The position numbers and the translations under genes were made by a program. Under the pieces are notes generated by a model that worked only from the letters and a program-made list of their open reading frames with translations, was not told the DNA's origin and did not search any database. A DNA stretch of 64,000 bases, taken from NCBI RefSeq assembly GCF_013624435.2, contig NZ_CP061768.1, forward strand, positions 3,872,001 through 3,936,000, in the 5' to 3' direction. Positions 24,701 through 32,132 of the stretch are shown here, piece by piece; within the stretch, counting starts at the first letter, position 1; each line of letters starts with the position of its first letter. Source of the stretch: Nocardioides campestrisoli (GTDB lineage: Bacteria; Actinomycetota; Actinomycetes; Propionibacteriales; Nocardioidaceae).

Positions 24701-25828
24701 GATCTTGGTGTTGACCAGCGGGTTGTAGGTGTCGGAGTTGTCGATGACGTAGGAGTCGGCCGCCGCGCCGCCGCTCAGCCGCAGGTTGTTGGGCTGCACG
24801 TTGCGGTTGTCGGTCGGCAGGGAGTTGCCGCACGCGGCGTCGGCGACGTTGCCGCCGTCCTGTCCGTCGGCCGCCCAGACGGTGTTGTACCAGTTGTGGT
24901 TGGCACCGAGCTGCGAGGACTGGATGCGCGGGAACGGGTCGTCGCCGTTGACGTACTGGCCGCGCTCGAAGAACCGCGCGCCCTGCAGGTTGGAGACGTC
25001 GCCGTCGCACCAGGGCAGGATCGACATGAACGGCGTGCCGTACGGCGCCTTGCGCTCGTAGTCGACCGGGGCCAGCGCGATGACGCCGCGCAAGGGGTAG
25101 CGCGGGCCGTCGGTGCGCTGCCGGTTGTAGTCGATGAAGCTGGTGACCGCGTCGCCGCCGCGGGAGTGGCCCATCAGGCCGATCCGGGTCATGTCCAGCT
25201 TGCCGACCAGGGTGTCGCCGAGCGTGGAGGTCGGGGAGACCGGCAGGCCGCCCGGCTCGTTGGCCCGGGCGAGCGCGTCGAGGCTCGCCGCGATCAGCCG
25301 GCGGCGCTGGTGCATCCCCTTCCCCTTGGCGTTGTCCTGGCGCATCATCAGCTGGTCCATCGAGACCGAGAACGTGGTGTAGCCCCAGGTGGCGAGGTTC
25401 TCGCCGAGGTAGGCGTAGCCGGCCTCGTTGCGCTTGAACTCCGCGCACGACATGGCCGCGGTGTCCTGTCCGGCGTCGCACGAGCCGTGGTTGCCGTGGA
25501 CGAGCACCAGCACCGGGGAGGGCGCGGTGCGGTCGGCCGGGTAGTAGAGCGAACCGCGGATCTCCATGTCCTCGGCCGCGCGGGCGGTCCGGGCCTGGGG
25601 GGCGGCGCCCGACGAGTCGGGCTCGTGCAGGGGGACCGTCCCGAGCTTGGTCTCCTGGATGGTGACGGGGGTGTAGTCACCGCGCTCCATCGGGTCGGGA
25701 AGGTCCGCAGCGGTGAGGGGAGCCGGGGCGGCGGGCTCGGCCGAGGCCGGGAGGACCGTGGGGGCCGCCAACGCGGCCAGCATGGGGAGGAGGGCCAGTC
25801 GACCCCACCTCCGAGACGTGTTGCGCAA
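21743..25828 (-). CDS. large secreted alpha/beta-hydrolase with beta-helix repeats
   Basis: This 1361-residue protein has a signal peptide (MRNTSRRWGRLALLPMLAALAAPTVLPASA). An alpha/beta-hydrolase domain of the dienelactone/PET-hydrolase kind follows at about 90-400: VLVLVHGNHGSCD gives the oxyanion region and GHSRGG near 220 the nucleophile. A beta-sandwich, perhaps carbohydrate-binding, spans about 560-720. A right-handed parallel beta-helix spans about 780-1150, starting SIQEAVDLASPWDTIVVCAGVYEES. An Ig-like domain spans about 1160-1245. A Pro/Thr linker and a basic beta-rich tail ending VVLRKR complete it. The TTG start has AGGAG 5 nt upstream. It probably attacks an extracellular ester polymer or glycan, but the substrate is unknown. 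Confidence 0.85.
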   Translation of the reverse strand: MRNTSRRWGRLALLPMLAALAAPTVLPASAEPAAPAPLTAADLPDPMERGDYTPVTIQETKLGTVPLHEPDSSGAAPQARTARAAEDMEIRGSLYYPADRTAPSPVLVLVHGNHGSCDAGQDTAAMSCAEFKRNEAGYAYLGENLATWGYTTFSVSMDQLMMRQDNAKGKGMHQRRRLIAASLDALARANEPGGLPVSPTSTLGDTLVGKLDMTRIGLMGHSRGGDAVTSFIDYNRQRTDGPRYPLRGVIALAPVDYERKAPYGTPFMSILPWCDGDVSNLQGARFFERGQYVNGDDPFPRIQSSQLGANHNWYNTVWAADGQDGGNVADAACGNSLPTDNRNVQPNNLRLSGGAAADSYVIDNSDTYNPLVNTKISGDPARMGDQEKIGLATMSAFFRRYVGGEGAFDPYLTGELSDTESHLQIPASACPTSDSGRAIGCEERVSTSYFPGTQERVDVIRPEIQAPLKVNALGGALEGKGFVNPYLADGGVPVPATTKPGFDWCNPEPDDFAPAQLGKSTQPTAVKPCPLPGKAALGGQNGMRENSPVNHSYGRQLALAWEEGRTATLRADIPAASADMSGLEALAMGADVNYFDLRNPGAVADRSGQPPVSYDPASTTQDFVIALTDAEGNEGTVRAGDERWGNALHMSTGNQTARMHIVLDQIRVPLSEFAAQGVDLAALDSLELRFGVDGTPASGSIQLADVRFQESVDADLILSDGTAPDQGAGSGPTSGPDPADLLADYDVTPGNLALIDTVGKPGAGTSWLVDDDRVQCPSADTTSIQEAVDLASPWDTIVVCAGVYEESSTPVFHASNPVATGAVNGLTITKPLKIKGAGADKVTIKPDQSLGTLAGATPYLRDGGGNVITVSRQSLGSTDTNELFVDISGVTVTSGSVWAEAGIAFFGAAGRVSESVVGPLRSATNAAELAENPHGWGIVKTGVIKGEGPGTVENEVTVANSRVSGYQSGGILFDGASGPDGRPANTARRGIVEKGHVTGTVVTGRPNAVVAQTGIEYAAGTTGFVRSSRVTGNYFRPDPSKSYGVLLADAGTETAGALTVSTSSLTGNGYAVYNGNADGTGVREGAPVVVSGSHLGTGNPVVGGPADPTTGQEAVSGRDSANAATVTVQSRASSVPASVPSREGRVADAAPTAQLVDPGTGLVVAQGDTVNPLVRGTDDHAVRSAALYADGELVEVVDSPPYAFSWKAGAEHVGDEVEFTAVVTDSAGQRTTSPALTVTVAEPTPEPTPTPTPTAVPTPGAPPTVAAPTVGLGKTSADKKKGLVKIRVNASGAGSVALTGKKAVPVSKETTGSRQLTVRLKPALRKKLARTGKVRVAVTVTYTDATGQSATASRKVVLRKR

Positions 25829-25961
25829 ACGCTTCTCCTGTCAGGACGGGTCGAGGGGGATCGACCTGGTCCGGACGCTAAGCAGCGACTGTTGCCCGTC
25901 CGTCTCCCTGGTGTTTCCACGAGGAAACAGAAGGGTGAAGCAGATGACGCGGACGCACCTC

Positions 25962-27161
25962 TCAGCCTTGACGGAGCACCTGGTCGACCACGTGCTCGGC
26001 GATCGCCAGGCTGGAGGTGGCGGCCGGCGAAGGGGCGTTGCGCACGGTGGTGATGCCGTCCTCGTGACCGATCCGGAAGTCCTCGACCAGGGAGCCGTCC
26101 CGGTCCACCGCCTGGGCGCGCACCCCCGCCTTGCCGCGGACCACGTCGGCGGCGCCGATCTCGGGCACGTAACGGCTGGCGGCCCGCATGTAGGCACGGA
26201 CCGAGAGGCTGCCGCGCAGCTCCTCCAGCCCGGTGCGCCAGTGCTGCGACGCCATCCGCCAGGTGCCGGGCCAGGTCGCCATGGCCCGGACGTCGGCGAG
26301 GTCGAGGTCGCCGCGCCGGTAGCCCTCGCGGGCCAGCCCGAGGACGGCGTTCGGCCCGACCTCCAGCGTCCCGGTCACCCGCCGGGTGAAGTGCACCCCC
26401 AGGAACGGGTAGCGGGGGTCGGGCACCGGGTAGACCATCCCGCGGACCAACGCCCGCTTGGCGGGCGCGACCTCCATGTACTCCCCGCGGAACGGGACGA
26501 TGCGGGGCCCGTCGACGCCGTCGGTCATCCGGGAGACGCGGTCGGCCTGCAGCCCCGCACAGACCACGAGCCGGTCGAACCGGTGCGGCCCGGCGTCGGT
26601 GGTCACCGTGATCGCGCCGGCCCGACGCCGGATCCCGGTCACCGTCGTGGAGAGCAGCACCTGGCCGCCGGCCCGGACCACGTCCTCCCCGTACGCCTCG
26701 GCGACGGCCACGTAGTCGGTGATGGCGGTCTGGGGCGAGTGCAGCGCGACCAGGCCCGCCGCGTGCGGCTCGACGTCGGTCAGGTCGGCGCCCTGGACCC
26801 GGCGCAGCCCCGGCACCCCGTTCTCCCGGGCGGTCCGCTCGAGCGCGTCGAACCGGCCCAGCTCGGCGCGGTCGACGGCGACCACGAGCTTGCCGCACTC
26901 CTCGTACGGCAGCCCGCGCTCGGCGGCGTACTCGCGCAGGAGCAGCCGGCCGCGGGTGCACAGCTCGGCCTTGAGGCTGCCCGGACGGTAGTAGATGCCG
27001 GCGTGCACGACGCCGGAGTTGTGCCCGGTCTGGTGGGTGCCCAGCCGGCTCTCCTTCTCCAGCACCGTGACCCGGGCGCCGGGGAGGCGCCGGGTCAGCT
27101 CGCGCGCGACCGCCAGCCCCACGATGCCGCCCCCGACCACCCCGATGCTCTGCTCAGCCAT
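25962..27161 (-). CDS. lhgO: L-2-hydroxyglutarate oxidase family FAD enzyme
   Basis: This 399-residue FAD oxidoreductase begins with a Rossmann dinucleotide fold, IGVVGGGIVGLAVARELTRR. It carries the LhgO hallmark HQTGHNSGVVHAGIYYRPGSLKAELC and the C-terminal FLGVHFTRRVTGTLEVGPNAVLG. By family it oxidises L-2-hydroxyglutarate to 2-oxoglutarate. I chose the ATG at 27161 (MAEQSIGVVG); upstream in-frame starts add a non-conserved 12 residues. It diverges from the GDSL hydrolase gene with a 108-nt shared promoter region. Confidence 0.92.
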   Translation of the reverse strand: MAEQSIGVVGGGIVGLAVARELTRRLPGARVTVLEKESRLGTHQTGHNSGVVHAGIYYRPGSLKAELCTRGRLLLREYAAERGLPYEECGKLVVAVDRAELGRFDALERTARENGVPGLRRVQGADLTDVEPHAAGLVALHSPQTAITDYVAVAEAYGEDVVRAGGQVLLSTTVTGIRRRAGAITVTTDAGPHRFDRLVVCAGLQADRVSRMTDGVDGPRIVPFRGEYMEVAPAKRALVRGMVYPVPDPRYPFLGVHFTRRVTGTLEVGPNAVLGLAREGYRRGDLDLADVRAMATWPGTWRMASQHWRTGLEELRGSLSVRAYMRAASRYVPEIGAADVVRGKAGVRAQAVDRDGSLVEDFRIGHEDGITTVRNAPSPAATSSLAIAEHVVDQVLRQG

Positions 27162-27269
27162 GGAGCGAACTCCACCACCGGTGTGCGCTGGTGACAATGG
27201 CGGTCCGCACGAGAGGTCCCAGGACCTGCGCCCCTTCTCGCCGGGTCGGCCGGGGTCCTACCGTCGAGC

Positions 27270-28163
27270 ATGACCGTCCGCCGCGCTCCGCGGGTCGCCG
27301 TCGCGACCGCCCTCGTCGTCGCCCTCATGACCGCCCTGCTCGCGGTCCTGCTCCCGTCCCCGGCCACGGCAGCGGGGTCCACCGCAAGCGCCGCCGCAGG
27401 CTCTCGCCACCCCGAGCCGCCCGTGCTCGCGCTCGACTACGACGCGCTCGGCGACTCCTACGGCTCCGGCTACGGCGTCCCGCCGTACACGGCCGCCTGC
27501 GGGCGCTCGGACGCCGCCTACGCCGAGCTCCTCGACGGTCTGCGGTGGTGGTGGTTCCGCTTCGTGCTCGACGACTTCGTGGCGTGCGCCGGCGCGACGA
27601 CCACCACCCTGGTCGAGGGTGCGCCCGGCGGGGTCGAGCCCAGCCAGCTCGACGCCCTGGACCTGCGCACCCGGCTGGTCACCCTGAGCATCGGGGGCAA
27701 CGACATCGGCTGGGGCCTGGCGGTCCGGGACTGCCTGCTCGGCACCGACGCGGCCTGCGCCACCACCCAGGAGGCGATCCGCGCCCGCATCCGCGACGAC
27801 CTCCCCGCGCTCCTGGACGGCGTCTACCGCAAGGTGCGTCGCCGGGCGCCGCTGTCGGTGGTCGTGGTCACCGGCTACCCGCACCTCTTCTCGCCGGAGG
27901 CCGGCGCCTACCTGGGTGCCTCCCCCGCCGAGCAGGAGCAGCTCAACGTGGGCGCGGACCTGCTGAACGCGACGATCCGCGCCGCCGCCCGTCGCCACGG
28001 CTTCGCGTTCGTCGACGTGACCGCGCGCTTCGCCGGGCACGGCGCGAACGCGGCCGACCCGTGGATCCTCGGGCTCACCGACCCGGGCGCCTTCCACCCG
28101 ACCACGGCCGGCTACGTCGCGTACGCCGACGCGGTGGCCGCCGCGCTCGGCACCCGACGCTGA
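27270..28163 (+). CDS. secreted SGNH/GDSL hydrolase
   Basis: This 297-residue protein has a long N-terminal signal (AVATALVVALMTALLAVLLPSPATA). All SGNH blocks are present: GDSY near 62, GGNDIGW near 147 and the C-terminal catalytic DPGAFHPTTAGY with D-x-x-H. Four Cys in the mature part could form disulfides as in Streptomyces-type secreted lipases/esterases. It is an extracellular esterase or lipase by family; the substrate is unknown. Confidence 0.92.
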   Translation: MTVRRAPRVAVATALVVALMTALLAVLLPSPATAAGSTASAAAGSRHPEPPVLALDYDALGDSYGSGYGVPPYTAACGRSDAAYAELLDGLRWWWFRFVLDDFVACAGATTTTLVEGAPGGVEPSQLDALDLRTRLVTLSIGGNDIGWGLAVRDCLLGTDAACATTQEAIRARIRDDLPALLDGVYRKVRRRAPLSVVVVTGYPHLFSPEAGAYLGASPAEQEQLNVGADLLNATIRAAARRHGFAFVDVTARFAGHGANAADPWILGLTDPGAFHPTTAGYVAYADAVAAALGTRR

Positions 28164-28190
28164 CCGACCGCCTCGCCCTGCGACTGGCGC

Positions 28191-28709
28191 CTAGCCCACG
28201 ACGGTGCCGCCCCGGTGCAGCTCGCGGTGGTGCTCGTAGATCGTCGCGTTCAGGTGCAGCCGCTCGACCTCCTCGTCGGTCAGCTCGCGCCGCACCTTGC
28301 CGGGCACGCCGGCGACCAGGGTGCGCGGAGGCACCACCATTCCCTCGGTGACCAGCGCTCCGGCAGCGATCAGCACCTCGTCGCCGACCACCGCGCCGTT
28401 CATCACGGTCGCGCCCATCCCGACCAGCACGTGGTCGCCGATGGTGGCCCCGTGGACGACCGCGCCGTGGCCGACCGAGACGCCCTCCCCCAGCGTGAGC
28501 GGCTTGCCCGCGTCGACGTGGAAGACGCAGTTGTCCTGCACGTTGGAGCGCGGGCCGATGGTGATGGGCTCGTTGTCGGCGCGCAGTACGGCGCCGTAGA
28601 AGACCGAGGACCCCTCGGCCAGGTGGACCGACCCGACCAGGGTGGCGGTGGGAGCCACCCAGGCGGAGTCGGGGACGACGGGGGCGCGGCCTTCGAGTGC
28701 GATCAGCAT
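28191..28709 (-). CDS. gamma-class carbonic anhydrase family protein
   Basis: This 172-residue left-handed beta-helix hexapeptide protein has the three metal-ligand histidines of gamma-carbonic anhydrases, in NVQDNCVFHVD and VGHGAVVHGATIGDH, with the conserved RADNEPITIG and Q/D residues. It interconverts CO2 and bicarbonate, or is a close relative. The ATG at 28709 (MLIALEGRAPVV) is chosen; an open frame further upstream is non-coding in character. It converges on the GDSL hydrolase. Confidence 0.9.
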   Translation of the reverse strand: MLIALEGRAPVVPDSAWVAPTATLVGSVHLAEGSSVFYGAVLRADNEPITIGPRSNVQDNCVFHVDAGKPLTLGEGVSVGHGAVVHGATIGDHVLVGMGATVMNGAVVGDEVLIAAGALVTEGMVVPPRTLVAGVPGKVRRELTDEEVERLHLNATIYEHHRELHRGGTVVG

Positions 28710-28831
28710 GCGGGTCAAGGTAGCCAGCGTGGTGCGCGGACCGGGCGTCCGGTCCGTGGGTGCGGCTGCTCCGGCAGGGTCCGGAGGCCTCCGGCCACCG
28801 GCCCTCGCCGACCGTGCAGCGAGCTGGTGAG

Positions 28832-28885
28832 AAGTGGTGGGTTGGTGTCGACGTCCGCCTCCGTCGCTGCACCAACCCACCACTT
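28832..28885. repeat. long perfect inverted repeat in the gamma-CA / LLM gap
   Basis: AAGTGGTGGGTTGGTG (28832-28847) and its exact complement (28870-28885) flank a 22-nt loop. It ends 46 nt before the LLM gene start. The stem is unusually G/T versus C/A asymmetric. It is not followed by a U-run and lies at two promoters, so it is more like a REP-type element or RNA structure than a terminator. Confidence 0.8.
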
Positions 28886-28931
28886 GCGTGTCCCGGTTTG
28901 CCCTGGGAGGCGCTCTGGGTACGGCGTCGCC

Positions 28932-29894
28932 ATGCGCTTCGGATACTTCCTGTCCACCGAGGAGTTCACCCCCGCCGAGCTGGTCGAGCAGGCCGTGCTG
29001 GCCGAGGAGGCCGGCTTCGACGCCTTGTGGATCAGCGACCACTTCCACCCGTGGAACGACGAGCAGGGCCAGAGCCCGTTCGTCTGGTCGCTGATCGGCG
29101 CAATCAGCCAGGCCACCTCCCTGCCGGTCACCACCGCCGTCACCTGCCCGTCGTACCGGATCTCGCCGGTCGTGCTGGCCCAGGCGGCGGCCACCAGCGC
29201 GGTGATGCTGGAGGGCCGGTTCACCTTCGGCGTCGGCTCGGGCGAAGCGCTCAACGAGCACATCCACGGCGAGCCCTGGCCGACCGCCGACGTCCGGCTG
29301 GAGCGGTTGGAGGAGGCGATCGGCCTGATCCGCGAGCTGTGGACCGGCGAGACCGTCACCCACTACGGCAAGCACTTCACCTGCGACAGCGCGCGGATCT
29401 ACACGCTGCCCGACGCCCCGCCGCCGATCTACGTCTCCGGGTTCGGCCCCAAGGCCACCGAGCTGGCTGCACGGCTCGGCGACGGCTACATCACCACCTC
29501 GCCCGACACCGAGCTGCTGGGGCAGTTCCGTGAGGCCTCCGGCGGCAAGCCGGCCCAGATCGGGATGAAGGTGGCCTGGGCGCCGACCGAGGAGGAGGGG
29601 GTGGAGGAGGCGCACCGGCTCTGGGCCAACTCCGGCCTGCCCGGCGAGCTCGCCCAGGTGCTCCCCTCTCCCAAGCACTTCGAGCAGGCCTCCCAGCTGG
29701 TCACCCGGGAGTCCACGGCCCAGAGCGTCTCCTGCGGCCCCGACCTGGACAAGCACCTCGAGGCGCTGCAGCCCGCCCTCGACGCGGGTTTCGAGGAGCT
29801 CTACGTCTCCAACATGGGCCGCCACTACCGCGAGATGATCGAGGCGTTCGGCGCCGAGGGTCTGCCCGAGCTGCGGCGCCGCGCGGGCGCCTGA
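28932..29894 (+). CDS. LLM-class F420-dependent oxidoreductase
   Basis: This 320-residue TIM-barrel of the luciferase-like monooxygenase superfamily is closest in look to F420-dependent glucose-6-phosphate dehydrogenase-type proteins. It shows MRFGYFLSTEEF, WISDHFHPWNDEQGQSPFVW, the AVTCPSYRISP strand, GSGEALNEHI and GFGPKATELAARLGDGY. F420 binding is inferred from the family. The ATG at 28932 lies just after the inverted repeat at 28832-28885. The substrate is unknown. Confidence 0.9.
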   Translation: MRFGYFLSTEEFTPAELVEQAVLAEEAGFDALWISDHFHPWNDEQGQSPFVWSLIGAISQATSLPVTTAVTCPSYRISPVVLAQAAATSAVMLEGRFTFGVGSGEALNEHIHGEPWPTADVRLERLEEAIGLIRELWTGETVTHYGKHFTCDSARIYTLPDAPPPIYVSGFGPKATELAARLGDGYITTSPDTELLGQFREASGGKPAQIGMKVAWAPTEEEGVEEAHRLWANSGLPGELAQVLPSPKHFEQASQLVTRESTAQSVSCGPDLDKHLEALQPALDAGFEELYVSNMGRHYREMIEAFGAEGLPELRRRAGA

Positions 29895-29932
29895 GGTCGC
29901 ATGAGCCGACCCGCGGCGGGTACGAACCGGGC

Positions 29933-30070
29933 ATGACCACGCCACGTGAGGACCCGGACCAGATCGATCCGACCCAGCAGTCGGGACGACCGTTCCAGGT
30001 GATGGCCCTCTTCGGGCTCATCGCCGTGGGGCTGATCGCCATGCTGATCGTCGGGATCGTCGTTCTCTGA
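29933..30070 (+). CDS. 45-residue single-pass membrane protein
   Basis: The ORF runs from ATG 29933 to TGA 30070. The acidic N-terminus (MTTPREDPDQIDPTQQSGRP) is followed by a 24-residue hydrophobic helix ending IVGIVVL. The same strand carries two more small genes with short spacing. It looks like a small stress-type or anchoring membrane protein; no family recognised. Confidence 0.65.
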   Translation: MTTPREDPDQIDPTQQSGRPFQVMALFGLIAVGLIAMLIVGIVVL

Positions 30071-30090
30071 ACCCAGGCAGGAGAGAGACC

Positions 30091-30369
30091 ATGGCCAAGA
30101 ACACCGGCAAGGACCCTGGACCCAGCGTCAAGGACCCGAAGCTCTACGAGGACCTGCGCGACGAGGGCAACAGCAAGGAGAAGGCCGCGCGGATCGCCAA
30201 CGCGGCCGCCAACAGCTCGCGCTCGAAGGTCGGGAGCAAGGGCGGCCAGTCGGGCAGCTACGAGGACTGGACCGTCGACGACCTGCGCAAGCGCGCCGGG
30301 GAGATCGGCATCGACGGCCGCTCCTCGATGAAGAAGGACGAGCTGGTCGAGGCCCTGCGCGACCACTGA
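30091..30369 (+). CDS. DUF7218-like protein with Rho N-terminal/SAP-like fold
   Basis: This 92-residue protein follows GGAGAGAG. The N-terminal half is a basic/acidic helix (YEDLRDEGNSKEKAARIANAAANS), and the C-terminal 35 residues (WTVDDLRKRAGEIGIDGRSSMKKDELVEALR) match the Rho N-terminal/SAP-type helix-extended-loop-helix. I recognise this layout as the DUF7218/Rho-N small proteins of actinobacteria, thought to bind nucleic acid. It lies 20 nt downstream of the small membrane protein gene and likely shares its transcript. Confidence 0.8.
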   Translation: MAKNTGKDPGPSVKDPKLYEDLRDEGNSKEKAARIANAAANSSRSKVGSKGGQSGSYEDWTVDDLRKRAGEIGIDGRSSMKKDELVEALRDH

Positions 30370-30418
30370 TCGACGTCCCTCACGCAGCACCACCGAGCAC
30401 GACACCCAGGAGGACTGC

Positions 30419-30655
30419 ATGACCGAGCACCCGATCGACCCCGACGGCGAGCGCCTCGTCCCGCCGGAGACCGAGCTGGACGACTCCGACCTGCCCCCGA
30501 CCGCCGAGGACGAGGTGCTGGACGACCTGCTCGGAGCCGACGCTCCCCCGACGCCGGTCGAGGACCCCGACGGCGCGAGCCTGGTCGACACCGAGCCCGA
30601 CCGCCTGGCCGGGAACCCGGACGACTCGAGCCCCGACCCTGCCGAGGACGCCTAG
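30419..30655 (+). CDS. small acidic, Pro-rich hypothetical protein
   Basis: This 78-residue protein is dominated by Asp, Glu and Pro, probably disordered, with no signal or membrane segment. AGGAGG lies 6 nt before the ATG, a strong ribosome-binding site. It is the third small gene after 29933 and 30091 on the same strand. No function is visible. Confidence 0.65.
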   Translation: MTEHPIDPDGERLVPPETELDDSDLPPTAEDEVLDDLLGADAPPTPVEDPDGASLVDTEPDRLAGNPDDSSPDPAEDA

Positions 30656-30763
30656 CCGCGAGCGCCGGCTCTCCCGGCTGAACCCAGCGCGCGTCCGGGC
30701 GGCGATCCGCTAGCGTGCCACTGCGTCCGGGCAGTCCGCGCGCACCGCACTGGTGGGGGAACC

Positions 30764-32125
30764 ATGCGCCGTACCGTCATCACCGTCCTGCTGTCCTGGA
30801 CGGTCGCCTCGGGTGCCGCCCTGCTGGGCCAGCCCGAGCTCGCCGCCGCAGGTCCGGGCGCGGCCGGGTCCAGTGCCGCCTCAGCGGCCGAGTCCCAGCG
30901 GCCACCGGCACGACGCGTGGTCCGCGCCTACGGCCAGGGGCCGGTGAAGCTGGCTCCCCGGCAGGCCGGGGCGATCACCTTCCGGGCGGACCGCGGCGAC
31001 GTGGTCACCCTGCGGGTCACCGAGGTCGACGGGTCCGACCGGTGCTTCGGCAGCCTCACCCTCACCGATCGCCGCGGCTCGCGCACCGCCCCGCTCGATC
31101 ACGTCCTGCGGGTCCGCGCGGCCGGCCGGGCCACGGTGTGGTTCCGCGGCCGGTGCCAGTACCCCGGCGGGAAGCCACGCCGCACCCTCGCGCAGCTGGT
31201 CAAGGTCACCGGCCGCGACGTCCCGGTGGACGGCCGTCCGGTGCGGCTCCGTCCGTCCGGTCGGGGCTTCGTGGACATCGCCTGGGTGAAGGCCCCGCCC
31301 ACCGGCCGGGTGACCCTCCTCGGCAGCGACCCACGCGGACGTGCCCTGGAGACCGACCTGGTCTTCGAGGACGGCCGGCTGCGCCCGTGGTACGGCGCCG
31401 ACAGCGCCTCGGTGCAGACCGGGCAGCCCGCGGCCTTCGGGGGCGAGTGGCGCGACGACGCCGTACCGGTGACGAAGGGAACCCGGGTCGGACTCACCTT
31501 CCCGGTCGCCGCGCGGGTGCAGGCACTCAGCGCGGTGGAGCACACCGCCGTGCTGGACGGACCTCCCGTGGTCCTCGCCGAAGGCGGCGGCCGCGAGCAC
31601 GTGGTCTCGGTCCACCTCCCGGAAGGGACCGAGACCTTCCTCGAGCCCGACCGCCGGGACGGGGCCTCCACCTGGCTCGAGCCGCGTCCCTCGACGCCGG
31701 CGGCAGCGGGCACGTACCACCTGGTCTTCCCCCCGGACCGGAACGCGAGCTTCTCCCGGGAGCGGACCGTACGCGTCCGATCGATCCGCCGGCTGCCCGA
31801 CCTGCTCGTCGGCGGACCGCCGGTCCGGGTCACCTCGACCGAGCGCGGACAGCGCTTCCGCGCCTCCGTCCCGGCGAGCGAGCCGGGCGGGGTCGAGCTG
31901 CTGGCCAGCCAGGTCGAGGTGGACGGCGAGTGGTCGGCGACCCTCGGAGGGCCCTGCTACCGGGACTGCATCGGCGGCGCGCACATCGACTGGCAGAAGC
32001 CGTTCGACCTCGGTGCCATCGTCTACCGCGAGCCGTACGCGGTCTCCGTGAGCTTCGGCCCGCGCAGCAGCGGAGCGCTGACGCTGCAGCTGCTCAAGCC
32101 CGCGCAGCCCGACGGGCGGCGGTGA
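30764..32125 (+). CDS. secreted protein, local three-member family (copy 2)
   Basis: This 453-residue paralogue of the gene at 10652-11989 has a signal peptide (MRRTVITVLLSWTVASGAALLG). It shares family blocks such as VRAYGQGPVKL, the RGDVVTL-type strand, EHTAVLDGPPVVLAEGGGREHVVSVHLPEGTETFL and PDLLVGGPPVR. A late CYRDCIGG pair matches the RTCGRDCYGG of copy 1. The leader before the ATG, ACTGGTGGGGGAACC, is nearly identical to that of copy 1, which indicates shared translation control. It is followed at 7 nt by copy 3. No function can be assigned. Confidence 0.85.
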   Translation: MRRTVITVLLSWTVASGAALLGQPELAAAGPGAAGSSAASAAESQRPPARRVVRAYGQGPVKLAPRQAGAITFRADRGDVVTLRVTEVDGSDRCFGSLTLTDRRGSRTAPLDHVLRVRAAGRATVWFRGRCQYPGGKPRRTLAQLVKVTGRDVPVDGRPVRLRPSGRGFVDIAWVKAPPTGRVTLLGSDPRGRALETDLVFEDGRLRPWYGADSASVQTGQPAAFGGEWRDDAVPVTKGTRVGLTFPVAARVQALSAVEHTAVLDGPPVVLAEGGGREHVVSVHLPEGTETFLEPDRRDGASTWLEPRPSTPAAAGTYHLVFPPDRNASFSRERTVRVRSIRRLPDLLVGGPPVRVTSTERGQRFRASVPASEPGGVELLASQVEVDGEWSATLGGPCYRDCIGGAHIDWQKPFDLGAIVYREPYAVSVSFGPRSSGALTLQLLKPAQPDGRR

Positions 32126-32132
32126 GGTGGCC

